Shown: positions 50,727 through 59,866, counted from the stretch's first letter. The stretch is DNA of 64,000 bases from Metabacillus litoralis (GCF_003667825.1 NZ_CP033043.1:1055001-1119000); one strand, 5' to 3'. Notes: generated by a model from the letters alone, not told the origin. Made by a program: numbers and translations.

Positions 50727-51755
50727 TTGAAAAAACTAAGAAGGGTGTTTGTTCTTGTATTTACACTTTGTTTAATGGGAAGTTTGCTCATAGCGTGTTC
50801 AAATGAAGGAACACAACCAACAACCGCAGACGCACAAACGAACACAGGAAAAAAAGATTTAGGAGATATCACAATTGGTCTTTCTATGCAAACCCTAGGT
50901 GCACCATACTTTGTTGCACAGCAAAAGGCAGTAGAAAAGAAAGTAGAGGAGCTTGGTGTTAAGTTGATCTCTGCAGATGCACAAGGAGATCTTTCAAAAC
51001 AATTAGCTGACGTAGAAGATATGCTTTCTAGACAAATTGATTTATTGATTATTAACCCGGCAGATCCTGAAGGTGCAGTAGCTGCAACAAGATCAGCAGC
51101 AGCAGCAGGAGTACCTGTTTTTATCATGGATAACTCTATTTCTCCTGAAGCAGACTATGTATCTATGATTCAGTCAAATAATTTGGCTAACGGTGAACAA
51201 GTAGGTCAATGGCTAGCTAATAAAATGGGGAAAACTGAAATCAAACTGGGTATTTTAAGTGGAAACCAAGGAAACCTTCTTGGGGTTGATAGAAGAATAG
51301 GAGTTATAAAAGGAATCGTTGAAGAACAGCTAAGACAGTTTAGTGAAACTAACTTTAAGGTCGTTACACAAGGATGGGGAGATTGGGCACAAGAAGGCGG
51401 GCTTTCAGCAGCAGAAGATATGCTTGTAGCTAGTCCAGATATGAATGTATTAGTAGCCGAGAATGACAGCATGGCACTTGGTGCGGTAAAAGCAATTGAA
51501 AATGCAGGAAAAGAAGATGATATTTTAGTGCTTGCTGCAGCTGATGGTCAGAAAGAAGCATTAGAGCTAATTAAGGAAGGAAAATATGGGGCTACAGGAT
51601 TAAATAATCCCGCATTAGTAGCAGAAACAACTGTAGATACAGCAATTAAATACCTTCAAGCCGAAGCGAATATTCCAAAATTAATCAATACAGAACCTGC
51701 TGTTATCCACATTGATAATGTTGATGATTATTATAATCCTGACTCTGATTTCTAA
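50727..51755 (+). CDS. Sugar ABC transporter substrate-binding lipoprotein (system 2)
   Basis: A 342-residue RbsB-type lipoprotein. The lipobox is LLIAC with Cys24. The binding domain starts ITIGLSMQTLGAPYFVAQQKA and includes RQIDLLIINPADPEGA and VLVAENDSMALGAVKA, close to ribose-type binders. The TTG at 50727 follows GAGGGGAAGG; an earlier ATG overlaps that site. It differs strongly from the system 1 binding protein, so the two importers probably take different ligands. Confidence 0.92.
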   Translation: MKKLRRVFVLVFTLCLMGSLLIACSNEGTQPTTADAQTNTGKKDLGDITIGLSMQTLGAPYFVAQQKAVEKKVEELGVKLISADAQGDLSKQLADVEDMLSRQIDLLIINPADPEGAVAATRSAAAAGVPVFIMDNSISPEADYVSMIQSNNLANGEQVGQWLANKMGKTEIKLGILSGNQGNLLGVDRRIGVIKGIVEEQLRQFSETNFKVVTQGWGDWAQEGGLSAAEDMLVASPDMNVLVAENDSMALGAVKAIENAGKEDDILVLAAADGQKEALELIKEGKYGATGLNNPALVAETTVDTAIKYLQAEANIPKLINTEPAVIHIDNVDDYYNPDSDF

Positions 51756-51775
51756 TTGATACAAAAATAAAAAAA

Positions 51776-51801
51776 AGAAACCAGATATACTCATGGTTTC
51801 T
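51776..51801 (+). terminator. Hairpin after system 2 binding protein
   Basis: AGAAACCA pairs with TGGTTTCT across a 10-base loop. No T tract follows, so readthrough into the aldehyde dehydrogenase gene is possible. Confidence 0.55.
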
Positions 51802-51912
51802 AAAGATAAATATAAACTTAAATATAAACTTATTTTTATTTTAAATTAAATGACTGTTTTAAACAAATAAAATATAAATCTTAAGTAATTGCAAGGTAGG
51901 TGGGTTTGATCA

Positions 51913-53349
51913 ATGAAGATGTTAGTAGGCGGCAAAAAAATCAATGCTAAGGATAATGATTACTTAGAGGTGGTTAACTCCGCGACACAAGAGTTTATTG
52001 ATACAGTACCAAATGCAACAATCGAGGATGTTCAACAGGCAATTAGTATAGCGCAGAAAGGAAAAAAGGTCTGGAGATCAATGTCTCCAAAAGATAGAGG
52101 GGATATTTTATTACGGTGTGCTGAAGCAATTGAGCAGCAACAAGAAGAGCTTGCTACATTGCTAAGTACTGAAATGGGAAAGGTGATTAGTGAAGCGAGA
52201 GATGAGATTTCTGTCGTCTCTCTTATCTTTAAAAGATTTGTTGAAAAGGCTAATTCTTTGTATGGAGAAACAATAACAAATAATGACTCAGGCAAGGCAA
52301 GTGACATTATTTTTACAAGGAGAGAACCACTAGGGGTTATAGCTTGTATTGTACCATTTAATTATCCTGCAGAGCTATGTAGTCATAAGATTGCACCCGC
52401 TTTAGCAGCTGGTAACGCAGTTATTATAAAGCCACCAACTGATAATCCATTAACTATTATTAGATTAGTAGAGATTTTACTTGAAAATGGTGTTCCTGGT
52501 AATGTAGTGCAAGTACTAACAGGGGATGGAGCATTAATAGGAGGGGAATTGGCAAAAAGTCCATTTATCGACGCAATAAGTTTAACAGGTAGTACTGAAG
52601 TAGGTAAGATTGTGGCAAGAGATTCTGCTTCAACATTAAAAAGAGTGTTTTTAGAGCTTGGAGGCAATGACCCTTTACTTATCTTAGAAGATGCAGATCT
52701 TGAATTAGCAGTAGAGGAGGCAGTAAAGGGTAGGTTAAAAAACGCTGGTCAAACCTGCTGTGCACCTAAACGTTTTATTGTTCATCAAGCAATAAAAGAC
52801 AGATTTATTGAAAAACTCATTGAAAGGTTAAAGCGTGTAAGAAGGGGAGGACCGTTAGAAAATCAAACAGAATTGGGGTCGTTAATTAGTCCCAAGGCGG
52901 TAAACGAAATTCATAGACAGGTGCATGAAACAATGAATCAAGGTGCGAAATGTATTTTAGGAGGCTCTCCGGAATCTACTACTTATTATCAGCCTACGAT
53001 ATTAGTAGATGTAACACCGGAAATGGATGTCGCAAAAGATATGGAAATTTTTGGGCCGGTTTTACCAATCATTGAGTTTGAGTCAAATCAGGAGGCAATT
53101 GAAATAGCAAATAATTCGATATATGGTTTAGCTGGTGGGGTTATAACATCAGACTTCAAGAAAGCAATTGATATAGCAGCAAAGTTAGAATGTGGTTCAG
53201 TTGTTATTAATGGTTCAGGAAACTACCGCAATGTTGATATGCCATTTGGTGGATATAAGATGAGTGGGTTAGGTCGAGAGGGTATTACTTGTACTTTAGA
53301 GGAAATGACACAAGAAAAATCATATGTTTTGAAAAATGTCTTACTATAA
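51913..53349 (+). CDS. NAD(P)-dependent aldehyde dehydrogenase
   Basis: A 478-residue aldehyde dehydrogenase. The catalytic Cys is in NAGQTCCAPKRF, the general-base Glu in LELGGNDPLL, and the coenzyme loop is SLTGSTEVGK. It belongs to the group of succinate-semialdehyde, lactaldehyde and ketoglutarate-semialdehyde dehydrogenases. It may oxidise an aldehyde from the sugar pathway. Since the nearby glucarate genes lack their usual 2-oxoglutarate semialdehyde dehydrogenase, it could also fill that gap. GGTAGGTGGG precedes the ATG. Confidence 0.93.
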   Translation: MKMLVGGKKINAKDNDYLEVVNSATQEFIDTVPNATIEDVQQAISIAQKGKKVWRSMSPKDRGDILLRCAEAIEQQQEELATLLSTEMGKVISEARDEISVVSLIFKRFVEKANSLYGETITNNDSGKASDIIFTRREPLGVIACIVPFNYPAELCSHKIAPALAAGNAVIIKPPTDNPLTIIRLVEILLENGVPGNVVQVLTGDGALIGGELAKSPFIDAISLTGSTEVGKIVARDSASTLKRVFLELGGNDPLLILEDADLELAVEEAVKGRLKNAGQTCCAPKRFIVHQAIKDRFIEKLIERLKRVRRGGPLENQTELGSLISPKAVNEIHRQVHETMNQGAKCILGGSPESTTYYQPTILVDVTPEMDVAKDMEIFGPVLPIIEFESNQEAIEIANNSIYGLAGGVITSDFKKAIDIAAKLECGSVVINGSGNYRNVDMPFGGYKMSGLGREGITCTLEEMTQEKSYVLKNVLL

Positions 53350-53374
53350 TGATTCAAAATAGGAGGGTAAACTA

Positions 53375-54814
53375 ATGAAACGTAAAAATAAGAGTTTTAT
53401 TATATTCTTAACATTACTATTTGTCTTGTCTATTGCATCAAGTGCTTTTGCTGGTGGACCTAAAGGAAAGCCTGATAAAAGTGACAATTTAAAAGTATAT
53501 GATTCAACAATCGACTTTAAGCACTTTGCCTTTGAATTAAATGAAGACAACGGGATGAAAAGTTGGAGTGAAGACGTTAATGATATAACAAATACGACAT
53601 TTAATACCAAAGTAATTGAAAATAAATATATTAAGGTAACACTTCTTCCTGAATATGGTGGTCGAATTATCTCGATGATTGATAAATCAACTGGACACGA
53701 TCTTCTGTATCAAAATCCTGTAGGAACACCATATGGTATGGGGGCAGGGAACTTTTATTATGATTGGTTAATGGTATATGGAGGAATTTTTCCGACATTC
53801 CCAGAACCTGAACATGGAAAAACATGGATGCTACCATGGGATGCTAAGGTCGTAGAACAAACAAGTGAAAAAATTTCTGTTGAAATGAGCTTCACAGACG
53901 ATATCGATTTTTCTGATAAACCATGGAATTTTGACAATGGAAAAACCGGTATTACTGCAGTAAACACTATTACCGTTTATAAAGATAAGTCTTATTTAGA
54001 AATGAATATGAAATTAATTAATAATAAGAACGAACCTGTTAAGTATGAATATTGGACTTGTACAACATTCGCTCCCGGTGGAAATCCTTCTGATATGAAG
54101 ATGGCTGTTCCGATTGAGGAAGTAATGGTAAAGGATGATTGGTGGAGTTGGATGGGAACAGTAGATGAACCAGTGGATAAAGAAAATCATATCTACAAAT
54201 ATGATAAACTATCAATGTTTTCTAACTGGAAAGACATGGGGATTGCCTACGGGCAGGAAGTAAAAGAAAAATGGTGGGGTGTTATCAACACAGATAATAA
54301 CGAAGGAGTAGTAAGGATTGCCGATAATGCCAATGCCACACCTGGATTAAAATTCTGGACTTGGGGTTATGAAGATAGTTATAATACAGATCCTTTAGAG
54401 TTTGGTAACTCTGCAAGACCATATATTGAATTATGGGGTGGCCATTCATCCGAGTTTTTTGAAGATACGTATTTAGAGCCAAATGAAACGAAGGAATGGA
54501 CAGAATACTACTTCCCAACAAAAGGCTTAGAAGATATTACGTCTGCAAATGAAAATGCCTCTGCATATCTTGAATATGAGAAAGGTGAAATTGTAGCGAG
54601 ATTTAATGTAACTGATCCAAAACAACCAGTTAGGGCTACTATCTATAAAAAGACTGGTCAAAAATCAACGAAAGTAACAGAAAAAGTGTTTTCTGGAAAA
54701 CATGTAAATAATTCCGTGTTGTCTAAGAAAATAGCTGATGGGTCGGCTAACTATGAGTTAGTTTTATCAACTCCATCTGGAAAAGAAATATTAAGAGCAG
54801 AGATTAATAACTAA
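53375..54814 (+). CDS. Secreted DUF5107-like protein
   Basis: A 479-residue secreted protein. The signal peptide ends at AFA26 with no lipobox. The N-terminal part contains YIKVTLLPEYGGRIISMIDK followed by GHDLLYQNPVG, which I recognise as the DUF5107 pattern, a beta-rich domain related to galactose-mutarotase-like sugar-binding folds. Many Trp residues (DDWWSWMG, KFWTWGYED, YIELWGG) suit carbohydrate binding. The C-terminal 85 residues look like a separate beta domain. AGGAGGG precedes the ATG and a terminator follows. As an exported protein at the end of a sugar-uptake locus, it may bind or cleave the external source of the sugar. Confidence 0.78.
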   Translation: MKRKNKSFIIFLTLLFVLSIASSAFAGGPKGKPDKSDNLKVYDSTIDFKHFAFELNEDNGMKSWSEDVNDITNTTFNTKVIENKYIKVTLLPEYGGRIISMIDKSTGHDLLYQNPVGTPYGMGAGNFYYDWLMVYGGIFPTFPEPEHGKTWMLPWDAKVVEQTSEKISVEMSFTDDIDFSDKPWNFDNGKTGITAVNTITVYKDKSYLEMNMKLINNKNEPVKYEYWTCTTFAPGGNPSDMKMAVPIEEVMVKDDWWSWMGTVDEPVDKENHIYKYDKLSMFSNWKDMGIAYGQEVKEKWWGVINTDNNEGVVRIADNANATPGLKFWTWGYEDSYNTDPLEFGNSARPYIELWGGHSSEFFEDTYLEPNETKEWTEYYFPTKGLEDITSANENASAYLEYEKGEIVARFNVTDPKQPVRATIYKKTGQKSTKVTEKVFSGKHVNNSVLSKKIADGSANYELVLSTPSGKEILRAEINN

Positions 54815-54831
54815 GATATTCTTTAATAGGC

Positions 54832-54877
54832 AAAAAGCATTGGGATAAGAGCAGATTACTTATACTCAATGCTTTTT
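54832..54877 (+). terminator. Terminator of the secreted-protein gene
   Basis: AAAAAGCATTG pairs with CAATGCTTTTT; the interior has further ATAAG/CTTAT pairing. Confidence 0.88.
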
Positions 54878-54988
54878 ATCATAAATTCAATTTATCGGAA
54901 AAAAAGGTAAAGTAGTTTCATTAATCTGTATAAGGAAAATCTATACCTCTATATAATAACTAATGTTTTCTCTCTAGGAGGCTAATCC

Positions 54989-55375
54989 ATGACCATTCCA
55001 TTAAGAGACGAGATAAAGGCAAGATTAAGAAATAATGAATTTAATTGTGAAAAGGAGTTAACATTATCCATTATTAGTGGTAAATGGAAAATAGTTATTT
55101 TATGGCATATTGGGTTTGAGGGGCCACATCGATTTGGACAGCTACAAAGATTATTTAAAAGCATTAGTAATCGTATTTTAACAAAGCAATTGAGGGAACT
55201 AGAACTGGATGGGATTTTATATCGGAAAATATATCCAGAGGTTCCTCCAAGAGTAGAATATCACATAACAGAAAGAGGGGAAACAATTCTTCCTATTATA
55301 GATGCGATGTATAAATGGGGTGAAGAAAACATGTCTTATTATGCAAAGAGATTAGACCAAGAAGACAGTTATTAA
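54989..55375 (+). CDS. HxlR-family transcriptional regulator
   Basis: A 128-residue winged-helix regulator of the HxlR type. The single cysteine of the family is in EFNCEKELTLSIISGKWK, and the DNA-binding region is FGQLQRLFKSISNRILTKQL followed by the wing VPPRVEYHITERG. Such proteins often respond to aldehydes, quinones or oxidants through that Cys. TAGGAGG precedes the ATG. It is flanked by terminators, so it is monocistronic. A target is not evident. Confidence 0.92.
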   Translation: MTIPLRDEIKARLRNNEFNCEKELTLSIISGKWKIVILWHIGFEGPHRFGQLQRLFKSISNRILTKQLRELELDGILYRKIYPEVPPRVEYHITERGETILPIIDAMYKWGEENMSYYAKRLDQEDSY

Positions 55376-55419
55376 TTCGGAGAGATGCCTTAACATGAAA
55401 TTACAATATGATAAAATCA

Positions 55420-55452
55420 AAGAGTGATCGATAAATATAGATCACTCTCTTT
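55420..55452. terminator. Terminator between hxlR-like and small - strand gene
   Basis: AGAGTGATC pairs with GATCACTCT across a 10-base loop and is followed by a CT-rich tract. Confidence 0.8.
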
Positions 55453-55474
55453 CCATTTATAAAACTTTGAACAC

Positions 55475-55621
55475 TTATTTTAAAACCGGATCATTAAAAT
55501 AAATCACTTCAGAAAGAATCTTTTTTCCCTCAATATTCTTCAACAATTCTCTTGCTTCTCTTTCTGTGTTACATTCATACATAAATATTTTTCCTTTTGC
55601 ATAACGCGTGATCACCCACAT
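55475..55621 (-). CDS. Small conserved-looking protein, unknown
   Basis: ATG at 55621 after GGAGGATAGCTT opens a 48-codon gene, MWVITRYAKGKIFMYECNTE onward, with an alternating beta-alpha-beta look (GKKILSEVIYFND). Short proteins with this MWVIT...KMFE pattern are common in Bacillus, but I know no function. It lies between hxlR and the glucarate genes on the - strand and has its own good ribosome site. Confidence 0.65.
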   Translation of the reverse strand: MWVITRYAKGKIFMYECNTEREARELLKNIEGKKILSEVIYFNDPVLK

Positions 55622-55730
55622 AAGCTATCCTCCAAGTAGAGTATTTTTAGCTTTTACTGTATTGTTTATGCTTTAATCGTCATCTTTTGTAACGGTAGGG
55701 GCCTATAAAAAGTATATTTATCATATAAAT

Positions 55731-56663
55731 TTAGACCGAATGAACAGCCAGTTCCTTCGGATATCTATTTAATGCATGTTCTAATATTTTTTCCAATTGA
55801 GTATAATGCTCCTTTTCAACAGGTAGAATTGGCAGCCTAACTGTTTGACCAACTGGGATACCCACAATCTCCATACCAGCTTTAATAAGAGAAACAGCAT
55901 AACCATTTCGTTGACGGCGAATATTATTGATTGGCAAGATGACGTGTTGATAAAGATCATCAATTAATACTTGGTCATTATCCAGCACAGCGTTATAGAA
56001 TTTTCTAGAAATGTGGGGAATATAATTTGAAATTGCTGATGAATAGGAGTCAAAGCCTAGTGGTACATAAGCAGGCATTGTCACTTCAGCTAAAGGCATT
56101 CCATTTAACCAACTGAAACGTTGCTTAAACGTTTGGGTTAATAAAGTATTCAATTCCATATTCCCTAGGCCATCTTTAACGCCAACAACCTGAGGTATAT
56201 CGGCAAGCGCTTCCAATGAAGGGATTGAAAGGGCAACCTGATCTCTTTGATAAACGATTGCGTTTAATGAAGTACTTTCAGCTATTGTTTTAAAATAATT
56301 AGCCAAACCCTCTTGTTCACCTGGGACAAGATATGGAGGTAGGATTAAATAGCCATCGGCTCCTTTATCTTGAGAAATTTTCGCAAGTTCTAACGAAGTT
56401 TGAATATTCCCACCAACGCCTGTGTATACAGGTACCTTTTTATTTGTCACACTCACAGCTACATCAACCATTGCCTCATATTCTTCTTTGCTTAAAGATG
56501 GATATTCACCAGCTGCACAGGCTACAAAAATTGCTTCAAGTCCTTCATCTAACAAAAATTGAATATTGTGAGCGAGCTTTTTTTCATCAAGTTTGTTGTT
56601 AGCTGTAAATGGGGCAATTGGAAAACCAAGAATTCCTTTAGGTGCTGTTCGAATAGGTTGCAT
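55731..56663 (-). CDS. ycbC: 5-dehydro-4-deoxyglucarate dehydratase
   Basis: A 310-residue enzyme of the dihydrodipicolinate-synthase fold, converting 5-keto-4-deoxyglucarate to 2-oxoglutarate semialdehyde, water and CO2. The Schiff-base Lys is in VVGVKDGLGNM and the catalytic Tyr in AIVYQRDQVA. The start FPIAPFT is typical. ATG at 56663 follows GGAGGAGAGG; an upstream frame to 56714 lies within the promoter. It is divergent from gudP and shares the local operator. B. subtilis YcbC is 308 residues. Confidence 0.93.
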   Translation of the reverse strand: MQPIRTAPKGILGFPIAPFTANNKLDEKKLAHNIQFLLDEGLEAIFVACAAGEYPSLSKEEYEAMVDVAVSVTNKKVPVYTGVGGNIQTSLELAKISQDKGADGYLILPPYLVPGEQEGLANYFKTIAESTSLNAIVYQRDQVALSIPSLEALADIPQVVGVKDGLGNMELNTLLTQTFKQRFSWLNGMPLAEVTMPAYVPLGFDSYSSAISNYIPHISRKFYNAVLDNDQVLIDDLYQHVILPINNIRRQRNGYAVSLIKAGMEIVGIPVGQTVRLPILPVEKEHYTQLEKILEHALNRYPKELAVHSV

Positions 56664-56702
56664 TATTATTCCTCTCCTCCAATAGATTTGTATTTTTGTT
56701 TT

Positions 56703-56731
56703 ATTGTAAGACAATTAAATAAATCGGTCAA
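56703..56731 (-). promoter_or_regulatory. ycbC promoter and GntR-type operator
   Basis: On the - strand TTGACC (complement of 56726-56731) and TACAAT (complement of 56703-56708) are 17 bases apart. TTGTCTTACAA (complement of 56704-56714), a TTGT-N3-ACAA dyad like those of FadR-type regulators, covers the -10. Confidence 0.7.
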
Positions 56732-56839
56732 TGATAGATTAATAATTTTCGGAAAAATAAAATTTATTTTGATAAAGTACCGTTTTATTCTGATTTATAT
56801 ATATACTTGGTCTATAAATAAGTTCATTTTTTTAGGGCG

Positions 56840-56868
56840 TTGACAATTAAATTTATTTGTCTTACTAT
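56840..56868 (+). promoter_or_regulatory. gudP promoter and operator
   Basis: TTGACA (56840-56845), 17 bases, TACTAT (56863-56868). TTGTCTTACTA (56857-56867) overlaps the -10 and differs from the full box by one base. It is also part of the wider dyad TTGTCT-N7-AGACAA. Confidence 0.7.
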
Positions 56869-56951
56869 TAGACAAAAATATATGAAATGGTTTAAAAAGG
56901 TGTGATTTTAAATGGAATAAGACAATAAAGGTGATGGAAATTCGTTAAATA

Positions 56952-56965
56952 TGTAAGCGATGTCA
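56952..56965 (+). promoter_or_regulatory. CcpA cre site before gudP
   Basis: TGTAAGCGATGTCA matches all 14 positions of TGWAANCGNTNWCA. It lies between the promoter and the gudP start, in line with roadblock repression in the presence of preferred sugars. Confidence 0.75.
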
Positions 56966-56991
56966 ATAACCGATTAAAGGGAAGTGAAGAT

Positions 56992-58356
56992 ATGGGAGCA
57001 CCAGAAAGAGTAATAAATACTTCACCATTGATGCCTACAACAGAGAAAAAAACACGTACACGTTGGTTTATTGTTTTTATGTTATTTTTAGTAACGGCGC
57101 TAAATTATGCAGATCGCGCGACTTTATCCATTGCCGGTTCAGATATGTCCAATCAACTAGGACTAGATTCTGTTATGATGGGGTATGTTTTCTCTGCATT
57201 TGCTTGGTCATATGTGGCAGGACAAATTCCTGGAGGATGGCTTCTTGATCGTTTTGGCTCTAAGAAAGTTTACTTTTGGAGTATTTTCCTCTGGTCAACT
57301 TTCACTCTATTACAAGGTTTTATAGGTTTGTTTGGGACAGCAGGCACGGCCGTTATGGTGTTATTTGGTCTTCGTTTCTTAGTTGGGCTATCTGAGGCAC
57401 CATCTTTTCCTGCAAACAGTCGTATTGTTGCTTCATGGTTTCCTAGCCATGAAAGGGGTACAGCAGCAGCGACATTTAATTCAGCACAATATTTTGCGAC
57501 CGTTCTCTTTGCGCCAATTATGGGATATATTACATACACATTTGGTTGGGAATATGTGTTCTATTTTATGGGTGTTGTTGGCATTATCGTTGCTTTCATG
57601 TGGCTAAAAGCTATTTACAGCCCAAAGGATCATCCTCGTATTAATCAAGCTGAGCTCGATTATATTGAGGCAGGCGGAGCATTAATTAATATGGACCAAA
57701 AAGTAGAAAACCAAAAGAAGGAAGACAAGGGAGCTAACTGGAATAATATAAAAAAACTATTATCCAATAGAATGTTGTTAGGAATTTATCTTGGTCAATA
57801 TTGTATTACTACTCTAACGTACTTCTTTTTAACTTGGTTTCCTGTTTATCTTGTTCAAGATAGAGGCATGACGATATTAGAAGTAGGATTTATCGCATCA
57901 CTTCCAGCGATTTGTGGCTTTTTCGGCGGGATCCTTGGAGGAATGTTCTCTGATTTCTTACTTAGAAAAGGTTACTCTTTAACGATTGCTCGTAAAACTC
58001 CGATTGTTATCGGGATGCTGTTGTCCATGAGCTTGGTTGCTGCTAACTATGTTGAAGCACAATGGGTTGTTATTTTTGTTATGGCATTAGCATTTTTCGG
58101 AAAAGGCTTTGGAGCTCTTGGATGGGCAGTTGTTTCAGACACATCTCCAAAGGAAATGTCTGGAGTAAGTGGTGGTTTATTTAATACGTTTGGTAACATT
58201 GCTGGAATTACAACACCGATTATCATTGGTTATATTATCGGAACAACGGGTTCATTTAACGGAGCACTTGTCTTCGTTGGTGCAAATGCACTTGTCGCAA
58301 TCTTCAGTTATTTATTCCTAGTAGGTGAAATTAAGCGTGTCGATTTGAGAGCTTAA
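56992..58356 (+). CDS. gudP: Glucarate transporter, MFS family
   Basis: A 454-residue major-facilitator permease of the anion:cation symporter group, with twelve predicted helices. The first helix region reads LVTALNYADRATLSIAG, as in GudP/GarP, and the loop motif LLDRFGSKKVYF follows. By homology it imports D-glucarate or galactarate. AAGGGAAGTGAAGAT precedes the ATG. gudD follows after 33 bases, and the promoter carries the local operator and a cre site. Not a TRAP or Tct type, so the downstream Tct system is a second uptake route. Confidence 0.92.
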   Translation: MGAPERVINTSPLMPTTEKKTRTRWFIVFMLFLVTALNYADRATLSIAGSDMSNQLGLDSVMMGYVFSAFAWSYVAGQIPGGWLLDRFGSKKVYFWSIFLWSTFTLLQGFIGLFGTAGTAVMVLFGLRFLVGLSEAPSFPANSRIVASWFPSHERGTAAATFNSAQYFATVLFAPIMGYITYTFGWEYVFYFMGVVGIIVAFMWLKAIYSPKDHPRINQAELDYIEAGGALINMDQKVENQKKEDKGANWNNIKKLLSNRMLLGIYLGQYCITTLTYFFLTWFPVYLVQDRGMTILEVGFIASLPAICGFFGGILGGMFSDFLLRKGYSLTIARKTPIVIGMLLSMSLVAANYVEAQWVVIFVMALAFFGKGFGALGWAVVSDTSPKEMSGVSGGLFNTFGNIAGITTPIIIGYIIGTTGSFNGALVFVGANALVAIFSYLFLVGEIKRVDLRA

Positions 58357-58389
58357 TAGATTAATAATAATAAGATAGGGGAGACAAAA

Positions 58390-59748
58390 ATGGAAAATCA
58401 ATTAGTTCAAGATGCAATTAAAACGAGTGCACCTGTTATTAAAGAAATGACTGTTATTCCTGTTGCAGGGCATGACAGTATGCTTTTAAACTTAAGTGGT
58501 GCTCATGCTCCATTTTTTACTCGTAATATTGTTATTTTAAAAGATAACCATGGAAACACAGGTGTTGGTGAAGTACCAGGCGGGGAAAAAATCCGTCAAA
58601 CATTAGAAGATGCAAAATCATTAGTTTTTGGAGAATCTATTGGAACATATAACAATATTTTAAACAATGTTCGTAAACAATTTGCAGATCGAGATTCAGC
58701 CGGACGTGGTCTTCAAACATTTGATCTTCGCATTACGATACATGCTGTAACCGCATTAGAGGCTGCACTTCTTGATTTAGTTGGTCAATATTTAGGTGTT
58801 CCTGTTGCAGCACTGCTTGGTGAAGGACAACAAAGAAAGAAAGTAGAAATGCTTGGATACCTATTCTATATTGGTGACCGTAACAAAACTGAACTTGCGT
58901 ACGTAAGTGGTCGTGACGCAGAGGATGAATGGTTCCGTTTACGACATGAAGAAGCGTTAACACCAGAAGCGATTGTTCAATTAGCAGAAGCAGCTCATGC
59001 TCGTTATGGTTTTTATGATTTTAAATTAAAAGGCGGCGTTCTTCGTGGAGAAGAAGAAATTGAAGCTGTAACAGCATTAGCAGAACGTTTTCCAGATTCA
59101 CGTATTACGTTAGATCCGAATGGCGGTTGGCTTTTAGCGGATGCGATAAGATTATGTCGTGATCAACATCATGTTTTAGCATATGCTGAGGACCCATGTG
59201 GTGCAGAAAACGGTTATTCTGCACGTGAAGTAATGGCTGAATTCAGACGTGCAACAGGACTGCCAACTGCAACAAACATGATTGCTACAGATTGGCGGCA
59301 AATGGGACACTCGATACAGCTTCAATCAGTTGATATTCCTTTAGCAGATCCTCATTTCTGGACAATGCAAGGCTCTGTTCGTGTTGCCCAAATGTGTCAT
59401 GATTGGGGGTTAACATGGGGATCACACTCTAATAATCATTTTGATATTTCTTTGGCAATGTTTACCCATGTTGCAGCAGCTGCTCCTGGTAAAATTACTG
59501 CAATTGATACTCACTGGATTTGGCAAGATGGCCAGCGTCTAACAAAGGAGCCGTTTAAGATTGTCGGAGGAATGGTAGATGTGCCTTCAAAACCAGGCCT
59601 AGGTGTTGAAATTGATATGGATCAGATTGAAAAAGCTCATCAGCTTTATAAAAAAGAAGGCCTTGGTGCACGTAATGATGCAATTGCCATGCAATACTTA
59701 ATTCCTGGTTGGAAGTTTGACCCAAAAAATCCTTGTTTAGTAAGATAA
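58390..59748 (+). CDS. gudD: Glucarate dehydratase
   Basis: A 452-residue enolase-superfamily enzyme that dehydrates D-glucarate to 5-keto-4-deoxyglucarate, the substrate of the divergent ycbC product. The catalytic Lys is in DFKLKGGV, metal ligands start at TLDPNGGW and [10 protein letters not shown], and the catalytic His lies in [10 protein letters not shown]. The length matches E. coli GudD (446). GATAGGGGAGACAAAA precedes the ATG. It ends at a terminator and is co-transcribed with gudP. Confidence 0.96.
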   Translation: MENQLVQDAIKTSAPVIKEMTVIPVAGHDSMLLNLSGAHAPFFTRNIVILKDNHGNTGVGEVPGGEKIRQTLEDAKSLVFGESIGTYNNILNNVRKQFADRDSAGRGLQTFDLRITIHAVTALEAALLDLVGQYLGVPVAALLGEGQQRKKVEMLGYLFYIGDRNKTELAYVSGRDAEDEWFRLRHEEALTPEAIVQLAEAAHARYGFYDFKLKGGVLRGEEEIEAVTALAERFPDSRITLDPNGGWLLADAIRLCRDQHHVLAYAEDPCGAENGYSAREVMAEFRRATGLPTATNMIATDWRQMGHSIQLQSVDIPLADPHFWTMQGSVRVAQMCHDWGLTWGSHSNNHFDISLAMFTHVAAAAPGKITAIDTHWIWQDGQRLTKEPFKIVGGMVDVPSKPGLGVEIDMDQIEKAHQLYKKEGLGARNDAIAMQYLIPGWKFDPKNPCLVR

Positions 59749-59762
59749 AATATTATTTGAAT

Positions 59763-59790
59763 GCGTTACTCATTGAGTGACGCTTTTTTA
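59763..59790 (+). terminator. gudD terminator
   Basis: GCGTTACTC pairs with GAGTGACGC around ATT and runs into seven T's. Confidence 0.9.
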
Positions 59791-59866
59791 CTAGAGTCCG
59801 ATAATTCTTTCCTGATATAATATATAGGAAAAAACTTATTAAAAAATAATTCATAATTTCTATTTC

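Larger units (their letters stand above)
56664..56991. promoter_or_regulatory. Divergent promoter region of the glucarate genes
   Basis: This 328-base region holds two promoters facing apart, each with a TTGTCTTACAA-type box on the -10 element, and a cre site near the gudP start; the three are listed separately. The AT-rich middle shows nothing further. Confidence 0.7.
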
